Shown here one piece after another: positions 1 to 7,414 of a stretch of 28,686 nucleotides of DNA. This DNA comes from GWA2-46-10 sp964361435 (GTDB lineage Bacteria; Patescibacteriota; Minisyncoccia; UBA6257; Colwellbacteraceae). Where the stretch lies: positions 1-28,686 of the forward strand of contig CAYIAN010000003.1 in the NCBI GenBank assembly GCA_964361435.1, read 5' to 3'. The notes beneath the pieces were generated by a model that was given only the letters and a program-made list of their open reading frames with translations, searched no databases and had not been told where the DNA came from. A program made the translations under genes and the position numbers. How positions within the stretch are numbered: position 1 is the first letter of the stretch; each line of letters begins with the position of its first letter.

Positions 1-862
1 GGAGGATCCGGGCGGAGAGCGTTTTGGCCCCTTCACTAAGGCTTCGGACGTACGTTCTGCCTTGAATATTTTGCGTAAGATCTTTCCGTATAGTACCCAC
101 GAAGCAAATAAAATAGGTTCTTATAAAAGGCTATGCTTTAACGCGCAAATTGGCCTTTGCCCGGGAATCTGTACTGGCGCCATAAGTAAGAGGCAATATT
201 GGAAGAATATCCGCAATTTAAAACTTTTCTTGCAAGGCAAAAGGGATAAATTAATAAGGGGGTTGGAAAGGGATATGGAAAAGGCAGCAAAAGCGCTCTA
301 CTTTGAAGAAGCGGGGAGATTGAAAAAACAACTTTTTGCTCTGGGACATATCCAGGACGTGGCTCTGATTTCTAGGAACGATATATATATGGGATCGGGC
401 AATAGGGTGCGCATTGAAGGATATGATATATCCAACATTTCTGGGACCAGCTCGGTGGGGGCGATGGTCGTTTCGATAGACGGAAGATTGGCAAAGGATG
501 AATACAGAAAATTCAAGATTCGTACCATTCACCAGAGTGATGACGTAGGCATGCTAGGGGAAATGCTCTCTAGACGTTTTTCCCACATCTCGCCTACTGG
601 CGGCTGGTCGTTGCCCGCATTAGTGCTTGTGGATGGGGGTAAAGGGCAGGTTAATGTTGCCAGATCAGTGATAGCGGAGGCCAGTCTTAGAATTCCAGTT
701 GTGGGTATTGCAAAAGGCCCTACGAGGAAGAAGAATGAGTTTGTAGGAAGAGTTCCCCGGGGGATAAAGGAAGAAACATTGATTCAATTAAGAGATGAGG
801 CTCACAGATTTGCTATTAAATATCACAAAGAAGTCAGAGCCAAAGCTTTTATTCGTAAATGA
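1..862 (+). CDS. uvrC: UvrC excinuclease subunit, 3' part of gene, no HhH domain
   Basis: This is the incision subunit of UvrABC nucleotide excision repair, which cuts on both sides of a DNA lesion. The frame is open from base 2, so the gene enters from the left with its GIY-YIG region mostly outside; 286 residues are visible. The visible order is the end of the N-terminal nuclease (GPFTKASDVR), a Cys motif GLCPGICTG, a UVR helical hairpin, then the RNase H-like nuclease. That nuclease has GYDISN, VDGGKGQ and DEAHRFA, which carry the expected acidic and His catalytic residues. Known UvrC proteins continue from DEAHRFA into a C-terminal helix-hairpin-helix domain. This one stops about 17 residues later. 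Its stop overlaps the ychF start as ATGA, so the short end looks natural rather than a frameshift. Identification is secure; the effect of the missing domain is inference. Confidence 0.95.
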   Translation, partial: EDPGGERFGPFTKASDVRSALNILRKIFPYSTHEANKIGSYKRLCFNAQIGLCPGICTGAISKRQYWKNIRNLKLFLQGKRDKLIRGLERDMEKAAKALYFEEAGRLKKQLFALGHIQDVALISRNDIYMGSGNRVRIEGYDISNISGTSSVGAMVVSIDGRLAKDEYRKFKIRTIHQSDDVGMLGEMLSRRFSHISPTGGWSLPALVLVDGGKGQVNVARSVIAEASLRIPVVGIAKGPTRKKNEFVGRVPRGIKEETLIQLRDEAHRFAIKYHKEVRAKAFIRK

Positions 863-1869
863 GTAAATTATCAATCGGCATAGTGGGATTGCCCAATGTT
901 GGCAAATCCACCCTTTTCAAAGCCTTAACAAAAGTGGAAGTCAATATAGCCAATTACCCATTTGCAACCATTGATCCAAATGTGGGAGTGGTGAGTGTCC
1001 CCGATCCGAGATTGGATGCACTGGCGAAGATGGCTGCGTCAGAGAAGAAAGTTCCGGCCGTCGTTGAGTTTTACGACATCGCGGGTTTGGTAAAGGGCGC
1101 CAACGAAGGAGAGGGTTTGGGAAATCAATTTCTCTCTCATATTCGTGAGGTAAGGGTGATTGTGCATGTTGTAAGAATCTTCAAATCAAGTGAGATTATT
1201 CACGTTGATGGATCAGTAGACCCACTGCGAGACATAGAGACTATCAATACCGAACTTATGTTAAAGGATTTGGATACTATGCAAAAACGTATAGACAAAG
1301 GGGTGAAAGATGCCAAAGCAGGAGACAAAAAGAAGCAAGAGGAGGTAAAGGCCTTAGAAAGCGTAAGAGATGTTTTAGAAAAGGGAGAACTAGCTATTAC
1401 TTTAGGAGAAGAGGTTGTAGATACTCCTTGCGTTAGGGAACTCGGGCTTTTAACTGCTAAGCCTCAGATATTTCTATTAAATGGCTTGGAGGGCGAAGTA
1501 ACAGAGGATCTGGTAGCAAAGATAAAAGAGTCGGGATTCGCATATATTACAGCTGATTTATCTCAAAATGTGCCCCTCGATAACCTTATTCAGCAGACCT
1601 ACAAAACACTTGATCTAATCACTTTTTTCACGACTGGCACGGATGAAACTAGAGGCTGGACAACTAAAAGAGGCAGTTTTGCTCCGCAGGCCTCGGGAGA
1701 AATCCATACAGATTTTGAGAGTAAATTTATTCGGGCAGAGACGATTAGTACAGAGAAACTTTTGGAGGCTGGCGGTTGGAATCAGGCTCGGGATAAGGGC
1801 TGGATCCGGACGGAGGGAAAGGGGTACGAGGTGCAAGATGGGGATGTTATTGTAGTGCGCCATTCTTGA
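859..1869 (+). CDS. ychF: YchF/OLA1-family ATPase
   Basis: Universal Obg-related P-loop NTPase linked to ribosomes and redox stress. The 336 residues show G1 GLPNVGKST, then NYPFATIDPN, the G3 region DIAGLVKGANEGEGLGN, and the family's non-canonical G4 as LNGLE. That NxxE form replaces the GTP-specific NKxD and fits the known ATP preference. A TGS domain closes the protein (FFTTG, IHTDFESKFIRAE, EGKGYEVQDGDV). It is somewhat shorter than the usual ~363 residues, mainly in the middle helical domain. The usual REVDAI after the G3 loop reads REVRVI here. It starts inside the uvrC stop (ATGA overlap), so the two are probably co-transcribed and translationally coupled. Confidence 0.96.
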   Translation: MSKLSIGIVGLPNVGKSTLFKALTKVEVNIANYPFATIDPNVGVVSVPDPRLDALAKMAASEKKVPAVVEFYDIAGLVKGANEGEGLGNQFLSHIREVRVIVHVVRIFKSSEIIHVDGSVDPLRDIETINTELMLKDLDTMQKRIDKGVKDAKAGDKKKQEEVKALESVRDVLEKGELAITLGEEVVDTPCVRELGLLTAKPQIFLLNGLEGEVTEDLVAKIKESGFAYITADLSQNVPLDNLIQQTYKTLDLITFFTTGTDETRGWTTKRGSFAPQASGEIHTDFESKFIRAETISTEKLLEAGGWNQARDKGWIRTEGKGYEVQDGDVIVVRHS

Positions 1870-1875
1870 TGGTGG

Positions 1876-1881
1876 TAGAAT
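1876..1881 (+). promoter_or_regulatory. -10 box, probably leaderless start of the 1889 gene
   Basis: TAGAAT sits 7 bases before the ATG at 1889. The same 12-base string TAGAATCTAAGC recurs at 8104-8115, inside the promoter before murB. The predicted transcription start falls at about the ATG, giving a leaderless message. No good -35 is visible. Confidence 0.4.
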
Positions 1882-1888
1882 CTAAGCA

Positions 1889-2107
1889 ATGGGAGTATTT
1901 ATTGAATTTCTGAGCCCCGGTGTCCTATGGATTGTTTTTGCCCTCGTTGGTGTTTTCGCGTCTGTCATTACAATAACCCTTTCATACCACTGGAAGGAAT
2001 ATGCAATAGACGCCCATAAGAGCATGCGATTTTTTAGAGCCTATACCGTAGTGCTTATAGCACTCATGGGCACGATGGCAATAAGTATTTTATTATATGG
2101 TTCTTAA
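1889..2107 (+). CDS. Small two-helix membrane protein, unknown function
   Basis: I do not recognise a family for this 72-residue protein. It has two hydrophobic stretches, about residues 8-31 (starting SPGVLWIVFALVG) and 51-71 (TVVLIALMGTMAIS). They are joined by a polar, basic loop with HWKEYAIDAHK. There is no cleavable signal peptide and no Cys pair. It ends inside the start of the next gene, a PH-domain membrane protein, with an 11-base overlap. The two are therefore probably translated together, and may act together in the membrane (inference). Confidence 0.75.
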   Translation: MGVFIEFLSPGVLWIVFALVGVFASVITITLSYHWKEYAIDAHKSMRFFRAYTVVLIALMGTMAISILLYGS

Positions 2108-2621
2108 GGAGGGGGAACACATAATTTTTGAGATTAGAAGGCACTGGTACGTGTTAGCCAGGGAGTCGAGTGTAATTGTGCTCATGGCCTTAGTGCCCCT
2201 GTTTCTTTTGGGAGGATTTGGTTACTTTGGTTTGAGTGAAAATTTTGTATTGCCTATATTGGCCCTATGCTCTGGTTGGTTAGCTATACTTTGGTCGTTG
2301 TTTTTTGTAGTTTGGACTAACTATTATTTGGATGTTTGGATAATCACAGATCAGCGTATCGTAGATATTGAACAGTTTAGTCTATTTAGTAGAGATGTTT
2401 CAGAATTTCGCATGGATAGAGTCCAGGACCTTACGGTCGAGGTGAAAGGGATAATCCCCACCCTTATGGGTTTTGGGGATCTCCATATAGAAACCGCCGG
2501 TATGCATCACCAATTCCACATCAACGAAATTCCTAACCCATATGAAATAAAGGATCGAATAGTAAAGATCCACGATCGGGCAGTACAGCAGGCCCATGAG
2601 CATAATCACGGAGGGCTGTAG
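2097..2621 (+). CDS. Bacterial PH-domain (bPH2/YdbT-like) membrane protein
   Basis: The 174 residues contain two transmembrane segments (about 24-46 and 51-79). A bacterial pleckstrin-homology domain (PF03703 type) follows: YYLDVWIITDQRIVDIEQ, then RVQDLTVEVKGIIPTLMGFG and DLHIETAG. That TxxR-, RIQD- and GxGDLxI-like pattern is typical of the family. It ends with a helix containing IPNPYEIKDRI. Such proteins are membrane-anchored and have no assigned reaction. The ATG lies in the last codons of the preceding small membrane gene. Confidence 0.85.
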   Translation: MVLKEGEHIIFEIRRHWYVLARESSVIVLMALVPLFLLGGFGYFGLSENFVLPILALCSGWLAILWSLFFVVWTNYYLDVWIITDQRIVDIEQFSLFSRDVSEFRMDRVQDLTVEVKGIIPTLMGFGDLHIETAGMHHQFHINEIPNPYEIKDRIVKIHDRAVQQAHEHNHGGL

Positions 2622-2623
2622 TC

Positions 2624-2642
2624 TAGACAAATCTATTTTTTT
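2624..2642 (+). terminator. Weak intrinsic terminator candidate
   Basis: A 4-bp stem TAGA/TCTA with loop CAAA is followed directly by seven T. It lies just after the PH-domain gene and before the GC-rich gene. The stem is short, so termination would be leaky. Confidence 0.35.
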
Positions 2643-2678
2643 GTGGCATTAACATAGAAGCTCGACTAAGGAGGAGCC

Positions 2679-3197
2679 GTGTCTCGTAGAGTTTACGTGT
2701 CCGACTACTCCGTAAGGGGGCGTTGGGCGCAGATTTCATATCCAGGGGGGGAGATAACCCTCCCCAACAAAGAGATCTCCGAGGTAGATCCCTACTACCA
2801 AGAGGAGGTTCTCACTCTCGCCACTGCGGTTTGCCGCGAGCATGCCCGGCGGTGGGAGAGGGCCTGGAAGTATCGGTTGATCCGAGAGGATTTCGCGAGA
2901 CATCTCGTGGAATATCTCGCCGAGGTCGATCTCCGGACGACTCCAAGAACTCTGCCTCAGAAGATCCAGCAGGCGCAGTTCAAGTATGTAGTCGCTTGGT
3001 GGTTCGAGGGGGATCAGATCAGGGTTATGGAGTGGGAGAGGGAGCTTGTCTGGGAGGGTGTGTATAACACTCCCAGTGAGAGCCCAATTACCGGAAGTGA
3101 TATTCCGGCGAGCCTGATGCAGGAGATGCTTTTGGGTGTTCCGAGGGTGTCGTCCCATCTTGAAGATGGGGCAGAGGTTGTCGTGGTACCAATGTAA
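2679..3197 (+). CDS. Orphan GC-rich gene, unknown protein of 172 residues
   Basis: I cannot assign a family. The start is GTG with the strongest Shine-Dalgarno of the window, AAGGAGG five bases upstream, so the start is firm. The protein is soluble in appearance and rich in Trp, Arg and Glu. It has a beta-like N-terminus (RRVYVSDYS, QISYPGGEITLP), a charged helical middle (REHARRWERAWKYRLIRED) and a hydrophobic end (AEVVVVPM). Base use differs sharply from its neighbours: three 60-base lines counted inside it give 67, 57 and 52 % GC, and codons such as CTC, ATC and GAG dominate. It is boxed by terminator-like hairpins at 2624 and 3219, which makes it a single-gene unit. A possible -10, TAACAT at 2650-2655, would keep the SD in the message. 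Horizontal gain is likely (inference). Confidence 0.75.
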   Translation: MSRRVYVSDYSVRGRWAQISYPGGEITLPNKEISEVDPYYQEEVLTLATAVCREHARRWERAWKYRLIREDFARHLVEYLAEVDLRTTPRTLPQKIQQAQFKYVVAWWFEGDQIRVMEWERELVWEGVYNTPSESPITGSDIPASLMQEMLLGVPRVSSHLEDGAEVVVVPM

Positions 3198-3218
3198 TCG
3201 AGGAGGCGATTACCAAAG

Positions 3219-3253
3219 GGGGCGAGGCGTAAGCTGAGCCCCGTTTGTTTTTT
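3219..3253 (+). terminator. Intrinsic terminator of the GC-rich gene
   Basis: A stem GGGGC/GCCCC (3219-3223 with 3238-3242) encloses facing GA dinucleotides and an inner GGC/GCT stem with loop GTAA. It is followed by TTTGTTTTTT. It starts 21 bases after the stop of the 172-residue gene. Confidence 0.65.
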
Positions 3254-3256
3254 AGA

Positions 3257-3262
3257 TATAAT
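3257..3262 (+). promoter_or_regulatory. -10 box giving a leaderless MGMT-domain message
   Basis: A perfect TATAAT lies six bases before the ATG at 3269, so transcription should begin at or next to the start codon. A -35 element would fall in the upstream terminator hairpin; none is clear. Confidence 0.5.
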
Positions 3263-3268
3263 GATTTT

Positions 3269-3523
3269 ATGGAAATAGGATTTAAGGCAAGAGTATTAAA
3301 AATTGTAGCGGGGATCCCCAAGGGGAAAACTCTAAACTACAAGCAAGTGGCCATTCTTGCGGGGAGTCCTCGTGCATATAGGGCGGTAGGGAACATCATG
3401 AATAAAAATGAGAATCCAAAAGTTCCCTGCCATAGGGTTATTAAATCAGACGGTACGGTGGGTGGGTACGCTCATGGCACAAACAAGAAAACGGCAATTT
3501 TAAGAAAAGAAGGTGCTATCTAA
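3269..3523 (+). CDS. ogt: Stand-alone MGMT domain: methylated-DNA cysteine methyltransferase
   Basis: Repairs O6-alkylguanine by moving the alkyl group to its own cysteine. The 84 residues are only the DNA-binding/active-site domain. They have a winged-helix start (ILKIVAGIPKGK, NYKQVAILAGSPRAYRAVG, with the RAVG arginine region) and the acceptor-Cys motif VPCHRVI followed by GTVGGY. The Cys is present, so it is not an alkyltransferase-like (ATL) protein with Trp or Ala there. Enzymes such as E. coli Ogt carry an extra N-terminal domain that is missing here. I chose the ATG at 3269 over an in-frame TTG at 3245 because the TATAAT at 3257 leaves no room for the longer form. It overlaps the next gene by 11 bases. 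Confidence 0.88.
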   Translation: MEIGFKARVLKIVAGIPKGKTLNYKQVAILAGSPRAYRAVGNIMNKNENPKVPCHRVIKSDGTVGGYAHGTNKKTAILRKEGAI

Positions 3524-3767
3524 TTTGAAAAATTGGAAGGTGGTAGAAGGTAAAGCCATTGCGAGAATCTTTGTCTTTAGGGATTTCAAGGAAGCCATGA
3601 GGTTTGTAAATAATGTGGGGGGTTTAGCGGAAAAGCAAGATCACCATCCGGACATACATTTATTTGAGTATAAAAAGGTGAAAATAGTGTTAACTACTCA
3701 CTCTGCCGGTAGTATTACGGAAAAAGATGTAGTGCTCGCCAAAGAGATAGACAAGCTTAGTGCCTGA
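3513..3767 (+). CDS. phhB: Pterin-4a-carbinolamine dehydratase family
   Basis: The 84 residues match the PCD/DCoH family end to end: a start with NLKNWKVVEGKAI, a helix with FKEAMRFVNNVGGLAEKQ, the catalytic DHHPDIHLFEY, and the C-terminal TTHSAGSITEKDVVLA. The known reaction dehydrates 4a-hydroxytetrahydrobiopterin after aromatic amino-acid hydroxylation. No hydroxylase or pterin gene is nearby, so the real substrate is open; a Moco or other pterin role is known for some members. The start is GTG, overlapping the MGMT gene, which suggests one transcript. Its 3' end overlaps the tail of the convergent gene at 3757 by 11 bases. Confidence 0.9.
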   Translation: MLSNLKNWKVVEGKAIARIFVFRDFKEAMRFVNNVGGLAEKQDHHPDIHLFEYKKVKIVLTTHSAGSITEKDVVLAKEIDKLSA

Positions 3768-5196
3768 GAAGCGCCTCGCCTTCTTTGGAAGCCGCGCTAG
3801 TTTGGATTCCAACAATAGCCTTATTGTGAAATTCGTTAAGGTTATTCGCTCCAGCGTAACTCATGGCGCTTCTTAACCCCGCCATTAAGTAATCAATTAT
3901 ATCCTCTACGCCAGTCACACCCTCTTTCAAGTATATCTTTCCTTCATTAATTCCTTCCTCAAAGTATTGACGCATAGCTAAGTCAAAAGGGTTTTGATGT
4001 TTAAATCTTTCCCTGACTGCCTTATTGGAAGCCATGCCAAAATTAACCTTATACAAATTGTCATCCTCATCTCTTTGAGTATCTCCGGGGCTCTCATGGG
4101 TACCAACTAGTATAGTGCCAAGCATTGTGCTGGCCGCTCCTGCGGCAATAGCTAGGGCTAAGTCCCTGGGCTGTCGAATTCCGCCGTCGGCCCAGATATG
4201 CGCCCCCATTTTTCTCGCCTGCCTGGCACATTCAATAGTGGCGGAAAGTTGAGGTCTGCCGTTTCCGGTTCTAACTCTCGTGGTGCAGCTTCCTCCTGAG
4301 CCTATGCCAACTTTTATGATATCTGCGCCCGCATTCAACAGATCTTCAACACCCTTGGCTGTAACAACGGTCCCGGCATAGAGGATTTTATCTTTTCCGA
4401 TAGTCTGGCGTACGGCCCTCACGGCGTCCATCAATCTCTTGGAGTGTCCATGGGCGGTATCTACCATAAGAATGTCTACGCCCATATCCATTAAGGCTGT
4501 GGCGCGCTCTTTTGTACCATTGCTTATCCCCATTGCCACCGCCGTAACAAATTTTCTTTGAGGATTGAGGGCGGGTTTGTAGATCTTGGAACGCACGGCT
4601 CCTTTTTTAGTCATAACGCCCACGAGTTCACCCGAGTCTTTAATGATAGGTAAAATGGAGACATGACTTTGGTATAGCTTGTCAAAAGCCTCTTCCGGGG
4701 TGGTGTTTTCTCCGGAAGAAATGATATTAGTTGTCATGACACTTCGAAGAGGAGTGAAGCGATCTTTCCCCTTGGCGTCTGTTTCGGTGAAGATACCAAC
4801 GGGTTTGTTGTCTTTATCCACAATCACAATTCCTCCGTGGGAACGTTTGTGGATTAGATTCAAGGCCGTTTGAATAGATTCAGATTCTTCAAGCACTACG
4901 GGGGTTTCAAATACAGGATGCCGGGTTTTCATGTATTCGATAATCTCCTTGATTTTTTCAAGGGGAGTGTCTTGAGTCAGCATCACGAGACCTCCGCGTC
5001 TAGTGACAGTCTCAGCCATTCTTTTGCCAGCGGTGGAAGTCATATTGGCCACCACTATGGGAATAGTCGCTCCAGTTCTATCGGGAGGGGTAATATCGAC
5101 ATCCATACGTGAACGTACCTCAGAATACTGAGGTACTAAAAACGCATCTTCGTAAGTTAACTCTTTGCTTTCATCTCCGGGATGTAAAAACCGCAT
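3757..5196 (-). CDS. guaB1: IMPDH-family enzyme with CBS pair, likely GuaB1-type GMP reductase
   Basis: The 479 residues form an IMPDH/GMPR barrel. A CBS pair lies at about residues 95-205 (DSxxEAxxL-like repeats, SVMTTNIISS). The active-site loop is GIGSGGSCTTR with Cys304, followed by TGNGRPQLSA and HIWADGGIRQPRDLALA. Two features depart from true IMP dehydrogenases. The usual RGMGS is NFGMAS (385-390), and the Arg-Tyr flap is not visible. The N-terminus (LTYEDAFLVPQYSEV) and the C-terminus (GVEDIIDYL, YAGANNLNEFHNKAIVGIQ) match, from memory, the mycobacterial GuaB1 group. That group is a CBS-containing GMP reductase (GMP to IMP with NADPH) but is often annotated as IMPDH. Family membership is near certain; the GMP reductase direction is inference. 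It is convergent with the PCD gene, with an 11-base overlap and no terminator. Confidence 0.9.
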   Translation of the reverse strand: MRFLHPGDESKELTYEDAFLVPQYSEVRSRMDVDITPPDRTGATIPIVVANMTSTAGKRMAETVTRRGGLVMLTQDTPLEKIKEIIEYMKTRHPVFETPVVLEESESIQTALNLIHKRSHGGIVIVDKDNKPVGIFTETDAKGKDRFTPLRSVMTTNIISSGENTTPEEAFDKLYQSHVSILPIIKDSGELVGVMTKKGAVRSKIYKPALNPQRKFVTAVAMGISNGTKERATALMDMGVDILMVDTAHGHSKRLMDAVRAVRQTIGKDKILYAGTVVTAKGVEDLLNAGADIIKVGIGSGGSCTTRVRTGNGRPQLSATIECARQARKMGAHIWADGGIRQPRDLALAIAAGAASTMLGTILVGTHESPGDTQRDEDDNLYKVNFGMASNKAVRERFKHQNPFDLAMRQYFEEGINEGKIYLKEGVTGVEDIIDYLMAGLRSAMSYAGANNLNEFHNKAIVGIQTSAASKEGEALLRH

Positions 5197-5284
5197 ATGT
5201 ATTTGAAGCCGTTATCATCTTGGGGCCGAGATGCTTTTCTTGCAAGGATTTCTGTGGAATAGGGCTTTGTGGCACAATAAAAGT

Positions 5285-5599
5285 ATGGACATCTTTGGAG
5301 AACAAATAATCGGAGGCCTCAGCGACGAGCAGTTTGCGCTATTGGTCCTGGTGCAGGTTTGGGATTTGATCTGGAAAAGTCTTGCCCTGTGGAGGGCAGC
5401 CCGCAATAGGGATGTATTCTGGTTTGTCCTTTTGATTCTTATAAACAGCGCCGGGCTGTTGCCAGCTTTTTACCTTTTCTATATAAGCAAAAATCCCAAG
5501 AGAAAAATCATCCACATCAAGATGCCAAGTATTCCCAAGATTGGAAGAGACAAAGAAGAGGACAAGAAGGAGCCTCCCAAAAAGAAAACCAAAAAGTGA
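5285..5599 (+). CDS. DUF5652-like small membrane protein
   Basis: The 104 residues have a short N-terminus, a Trp-rich amphipathic stretch (VWDLIWKSLALWRAARN) and a hydrophobic helix ending in an aromatic patch (FWFVLLILINSAGLLPAFYLF). A long Lys/Glu/Pro-rich cytoplasmic-type tail ends in KKKTKK. The ALWRAAR...WF...N..GLLP pattern fits DUF5652, a short membrane family I associate with CPR and archaea; function unknown. I start at the ATG at 5285 rather than an in-frame TTG at 5231, because the extra residues look non-coding. Its stop overlaps the GTG of the next gene as GTGA. Confidence 0.7.
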   Translation: MDIFGEQIIGGLSDEQFALLVLVQVWDLIWKSLALWRAARNRDVFWFVLLILINSAGLLPAFYLFYISKNPKRKIIHIKMPSIPKIGRDKEEDKKEPPKKKTKK

Positions 5600-6441
5600 G
5601 ACCGTATCTTGGAGCACACGTATCTGCCGCGGGCGGACACCACAAAGCTATAGAAAGAGCCAGGGAGTTAGAGGCCAACACCATTCAAATATTCGGAGCT
5701 TCACCGCGTCAGTGGAAGGCAGGCGTGCCCTCCCTGCAGGATATCCAAAAATACAGAAAGGCTCTTGAAAACAGCGAGGTTAAGAGCGTCTATCTGCACG
5801 CAGCTTATCTGGTTAATTTGGCTGGTAGCGGAGAACTTTACCAAAAGTCTATTGATAATTTAGCTTTGCATCTTGAAATTGCCCGCGCCCTGGGGGCAGA
5901 TGGTTTAATCTTCCATATAGGTTCTTCCCGAGAAAAGAATATAAGGAAGGTTAGGGAACAAATTGTGAAAGGAATGACGGAGGTGTTGAGTAGAGTAAGC
6001 GGTTCCGCGAAGCTGGTTATGGAAAACGCCTCCGGTGGTGGGGGAAAGATTGGTTCCACACCGGGGGAGCTAGTAGATTTGTATCAAAAAATGGGCTCAA
6101 AAAGAGTGGGCATGTGCCTCGATACAGCTCATGCTTTTGAATCTGGCATGCTCGACTTTACATCATCTAGGGTAAAGGAGTTTTTCGATGAGTGGGATAG
6201 GAGTATAGGGATGGAGAATTTAGTTGCTCTTCATGTCAATGACTCAAAAACAAAGTTCGGATCGGGGAGTGATAGGCACGAGAATCTTGGAAAAGGGGAG
6301 ATAGGACTTAGTGGATTTAAGAACTTGGCCAAGGAAAAAAGGTTGAGGCATGCCTCTTGGATTCTGGAGGTTCCAGGCTTTGATGGCATGGGGCCGGATA
6401 AACGCAACCTAGATATATTAAAAAGCTGTTTTAAGCGATGA
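5596..6441 (+). CDS. nfo: Endonuclease IV (AP endonuclease)
   Basis: Zinc-dependent base-excision repair enzyme that cuts 5' of abasic sites. At 281 residues it is full length (about 285 in E. coli). The TIM-barrel and metal-site motifs are all visible: GAHVSAAGG, HAAYLVNLA, LIFHIGSS, VMENASGGGGKIGST (Glu), GMCLDTAHAFESG (Asp and His), ALHVNDSKTKFGSGSDRHENLGKGE (Asp, two His, split here only for reading) and WILEVPGFDG (Glu). The start is GTG inside the upstream stop. It ends in an ATGA overlap with the DUF167 gene, so the group is a tight operon. Confidence 0.97.
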   Translation: MRPYLGAHVSAAGGHHKAIERARELEANTIQIFGASPRQWKAGVPSLQDIQKYRKALENSEVKSVYLHAAYLVNLAGSGELYQKSIDNLALHLEIARALGADGLIFHIGSSREKNIRKVREQIVKGMTEVLSRVSGSAKLVMENASGGGGKIGSTPGELVDLYQKMGSKRVGMCLDTAHAFESGMLDFTSSRVKEFFDEWDRSIGMENLVALHVNDSKTKFGSGSDRHENLGKGEIGLSGFKNLAKEKRLRHASWILEVPGFDGMGPDKRNLDILKSCFKR

Positions 6442-6662
6442 AGATAAATGTCGAAGTGCACACAGGCTCAAGTAAAGCACGCGTAGAGCAGAAAGATGGT
6501 TCCTCGTACAAGGTATATTTACATTCTGTTCCAGAGAGAGGAAGGGCGAATGAGGAATTAATTAAAGTGATTTCCGGTTACTTTGGTGTTTCAAGGAGCA
6601 GGGTGGAGATTATTTCGGGCTTGAGATCTAAACAGAAAGTAGTTAATATCATTTCGATTTAA
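6438..6662 (+). CDS. DUF167/YggU family protein
   Basis: The 74 residues match the small YggU/DUF167 family (PF02594): a start with KINVEVHTGSSKARVE, a strand with YKVYLHSVPERGRANEEL, a helix, then VEIISGLRSKQKVVNI. The GRAN and SG..S..K motifs are the family signature. No reaction is assigned; bacterial members often sit beside septation or envelope genes. It is coupled to nfo by an ATGA overlap and lies 3 bases before the sugar nucleotidyltransferase. Confidence 0.88.
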   Translation: MKINVEVHTGSSKARVEQKDGSSYKVYLHSVPERGRANEELIKVISGYFGVSRSRVEIISGLRSKQKVVNIISI

Positions 6663-6665
6663 ACA

Positions 6666-7367
6666 ATGCAAGCAGTTATTCTCGCGGCTGGTGAAGGAAG
6701 GAGGTTGAGGCCTCTTACTAGCGATTTGCCCAAACCGATGATAAGGGTGAAAGGTAAACCTATTCTTGAATACACCTTAGAAATTTTGCCGAAGGTTATT
6801 GAGGAAGTAATCATAGTTGTCGGATACCAAAAGGAGAAAATAATTAAATATTTTGGAGATTCTTTTAATGGGATACCCATCAAGTATGTAGAACAGGCGA
6901 CTCCTTTGGGGACGGCGCACGCCTTGGATGTCGCAAGGCCTAAGATTAAAGACGGAGATTTTCTTTTTATGTCTGGAGACGATCTATATCGTCAAGATGA
7001 TCTGGACGCCCTGGTCAAGTTAGAGAGCCCAGTGGTTTTGGCGAAAGAATCAAGTCAACCGGAGAAGTTCGGAGTATGTTTGGTAGATCACGATGGATAT
7101 CTAGCTGGCATTCTCGAAAAACGTTTAGATCCGCCATCCCATTTGGTAAACATTGGAGTGTATCTGCTAAATAAAGAGATCTTTGATATCCCGAGGGTAC
7201 AGTTACCCAATGGAGAATTCAACTTGGCTTTGCAGATAGGAGACTGGGCTCTCAAGCGCAAAATAAAGGTTATTAGGGCTAAGTTCTGGCATCCTATAGG
7301 CTATCCTGAGGATGTGGAGGTAGCAGATTCTTTAGTAACCATACTCGCAAAGGAGAGAGTAAACTAA
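6666..7367 (+). CDS. NDP-sugar pyrophosphorylase (sugar-1-phosphate nucleotidyltransferase)
   Basis: Makes an NDP-sugar from NTP and sugar-1-phosphate. The 233 residues are a single nucleotidyltransferase domain (PF00483). The signature is LAAGEGRRLRPLTSDLPKPM, followed by GKPILEYTLE, the metal-binding GDDLYRQDD near residue 99, and HLVNIGVYLL. There is no C-terminal left-handed beta-helix, so it is not a GlmU or bifunctional acetyltransferase type. Specificity (RmlA-, HddC- or mannose-like) cannot be told. It probably feeds the surface-glycan genes at 19.4-23.2 kb (inference). Confidence 0.88.
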   Translation: MQAVILAAGEGRRLRPLTSDLPKPMIRVKGKPILEYTLEILPKVIEEVIIVVGYQKEKIIKYFGDSFNGIPIKYVEQATPLGTAHALDVARPKIKDGDFLFMSGDDLYRQDDLDALVKLESPVVLAKESSQPEKFGVCLVDHDGYLAGILEKRLDPPSHLVNIGVYLLNKEIFDIPRVQLPNGEFNLALQIGDWALKRKIKVIRAKFWHPIGYPEDVEVADSLVTILAKERVN

Positions 7368-7399
7368 CGATAAACATCTTGTGTCTTTAATGTGAAGGT

Positions 7400-7405
7400 T
7401 ATAAT
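7400..7405 (+). promoter_or_regulatory. -10 box upstream of the 7415 gene
   Basis: TATAAT lies nine bases before the ATG at 7415. A TTGTGT at 7379-7384 gives a 15-base spacer, rather short for a -35. GAGGAGG lies between the box and the ATG, at or before the predicted transcription start. Confidence 0.4.
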
Positions 7406-7414
7406 TGAGGAGGA

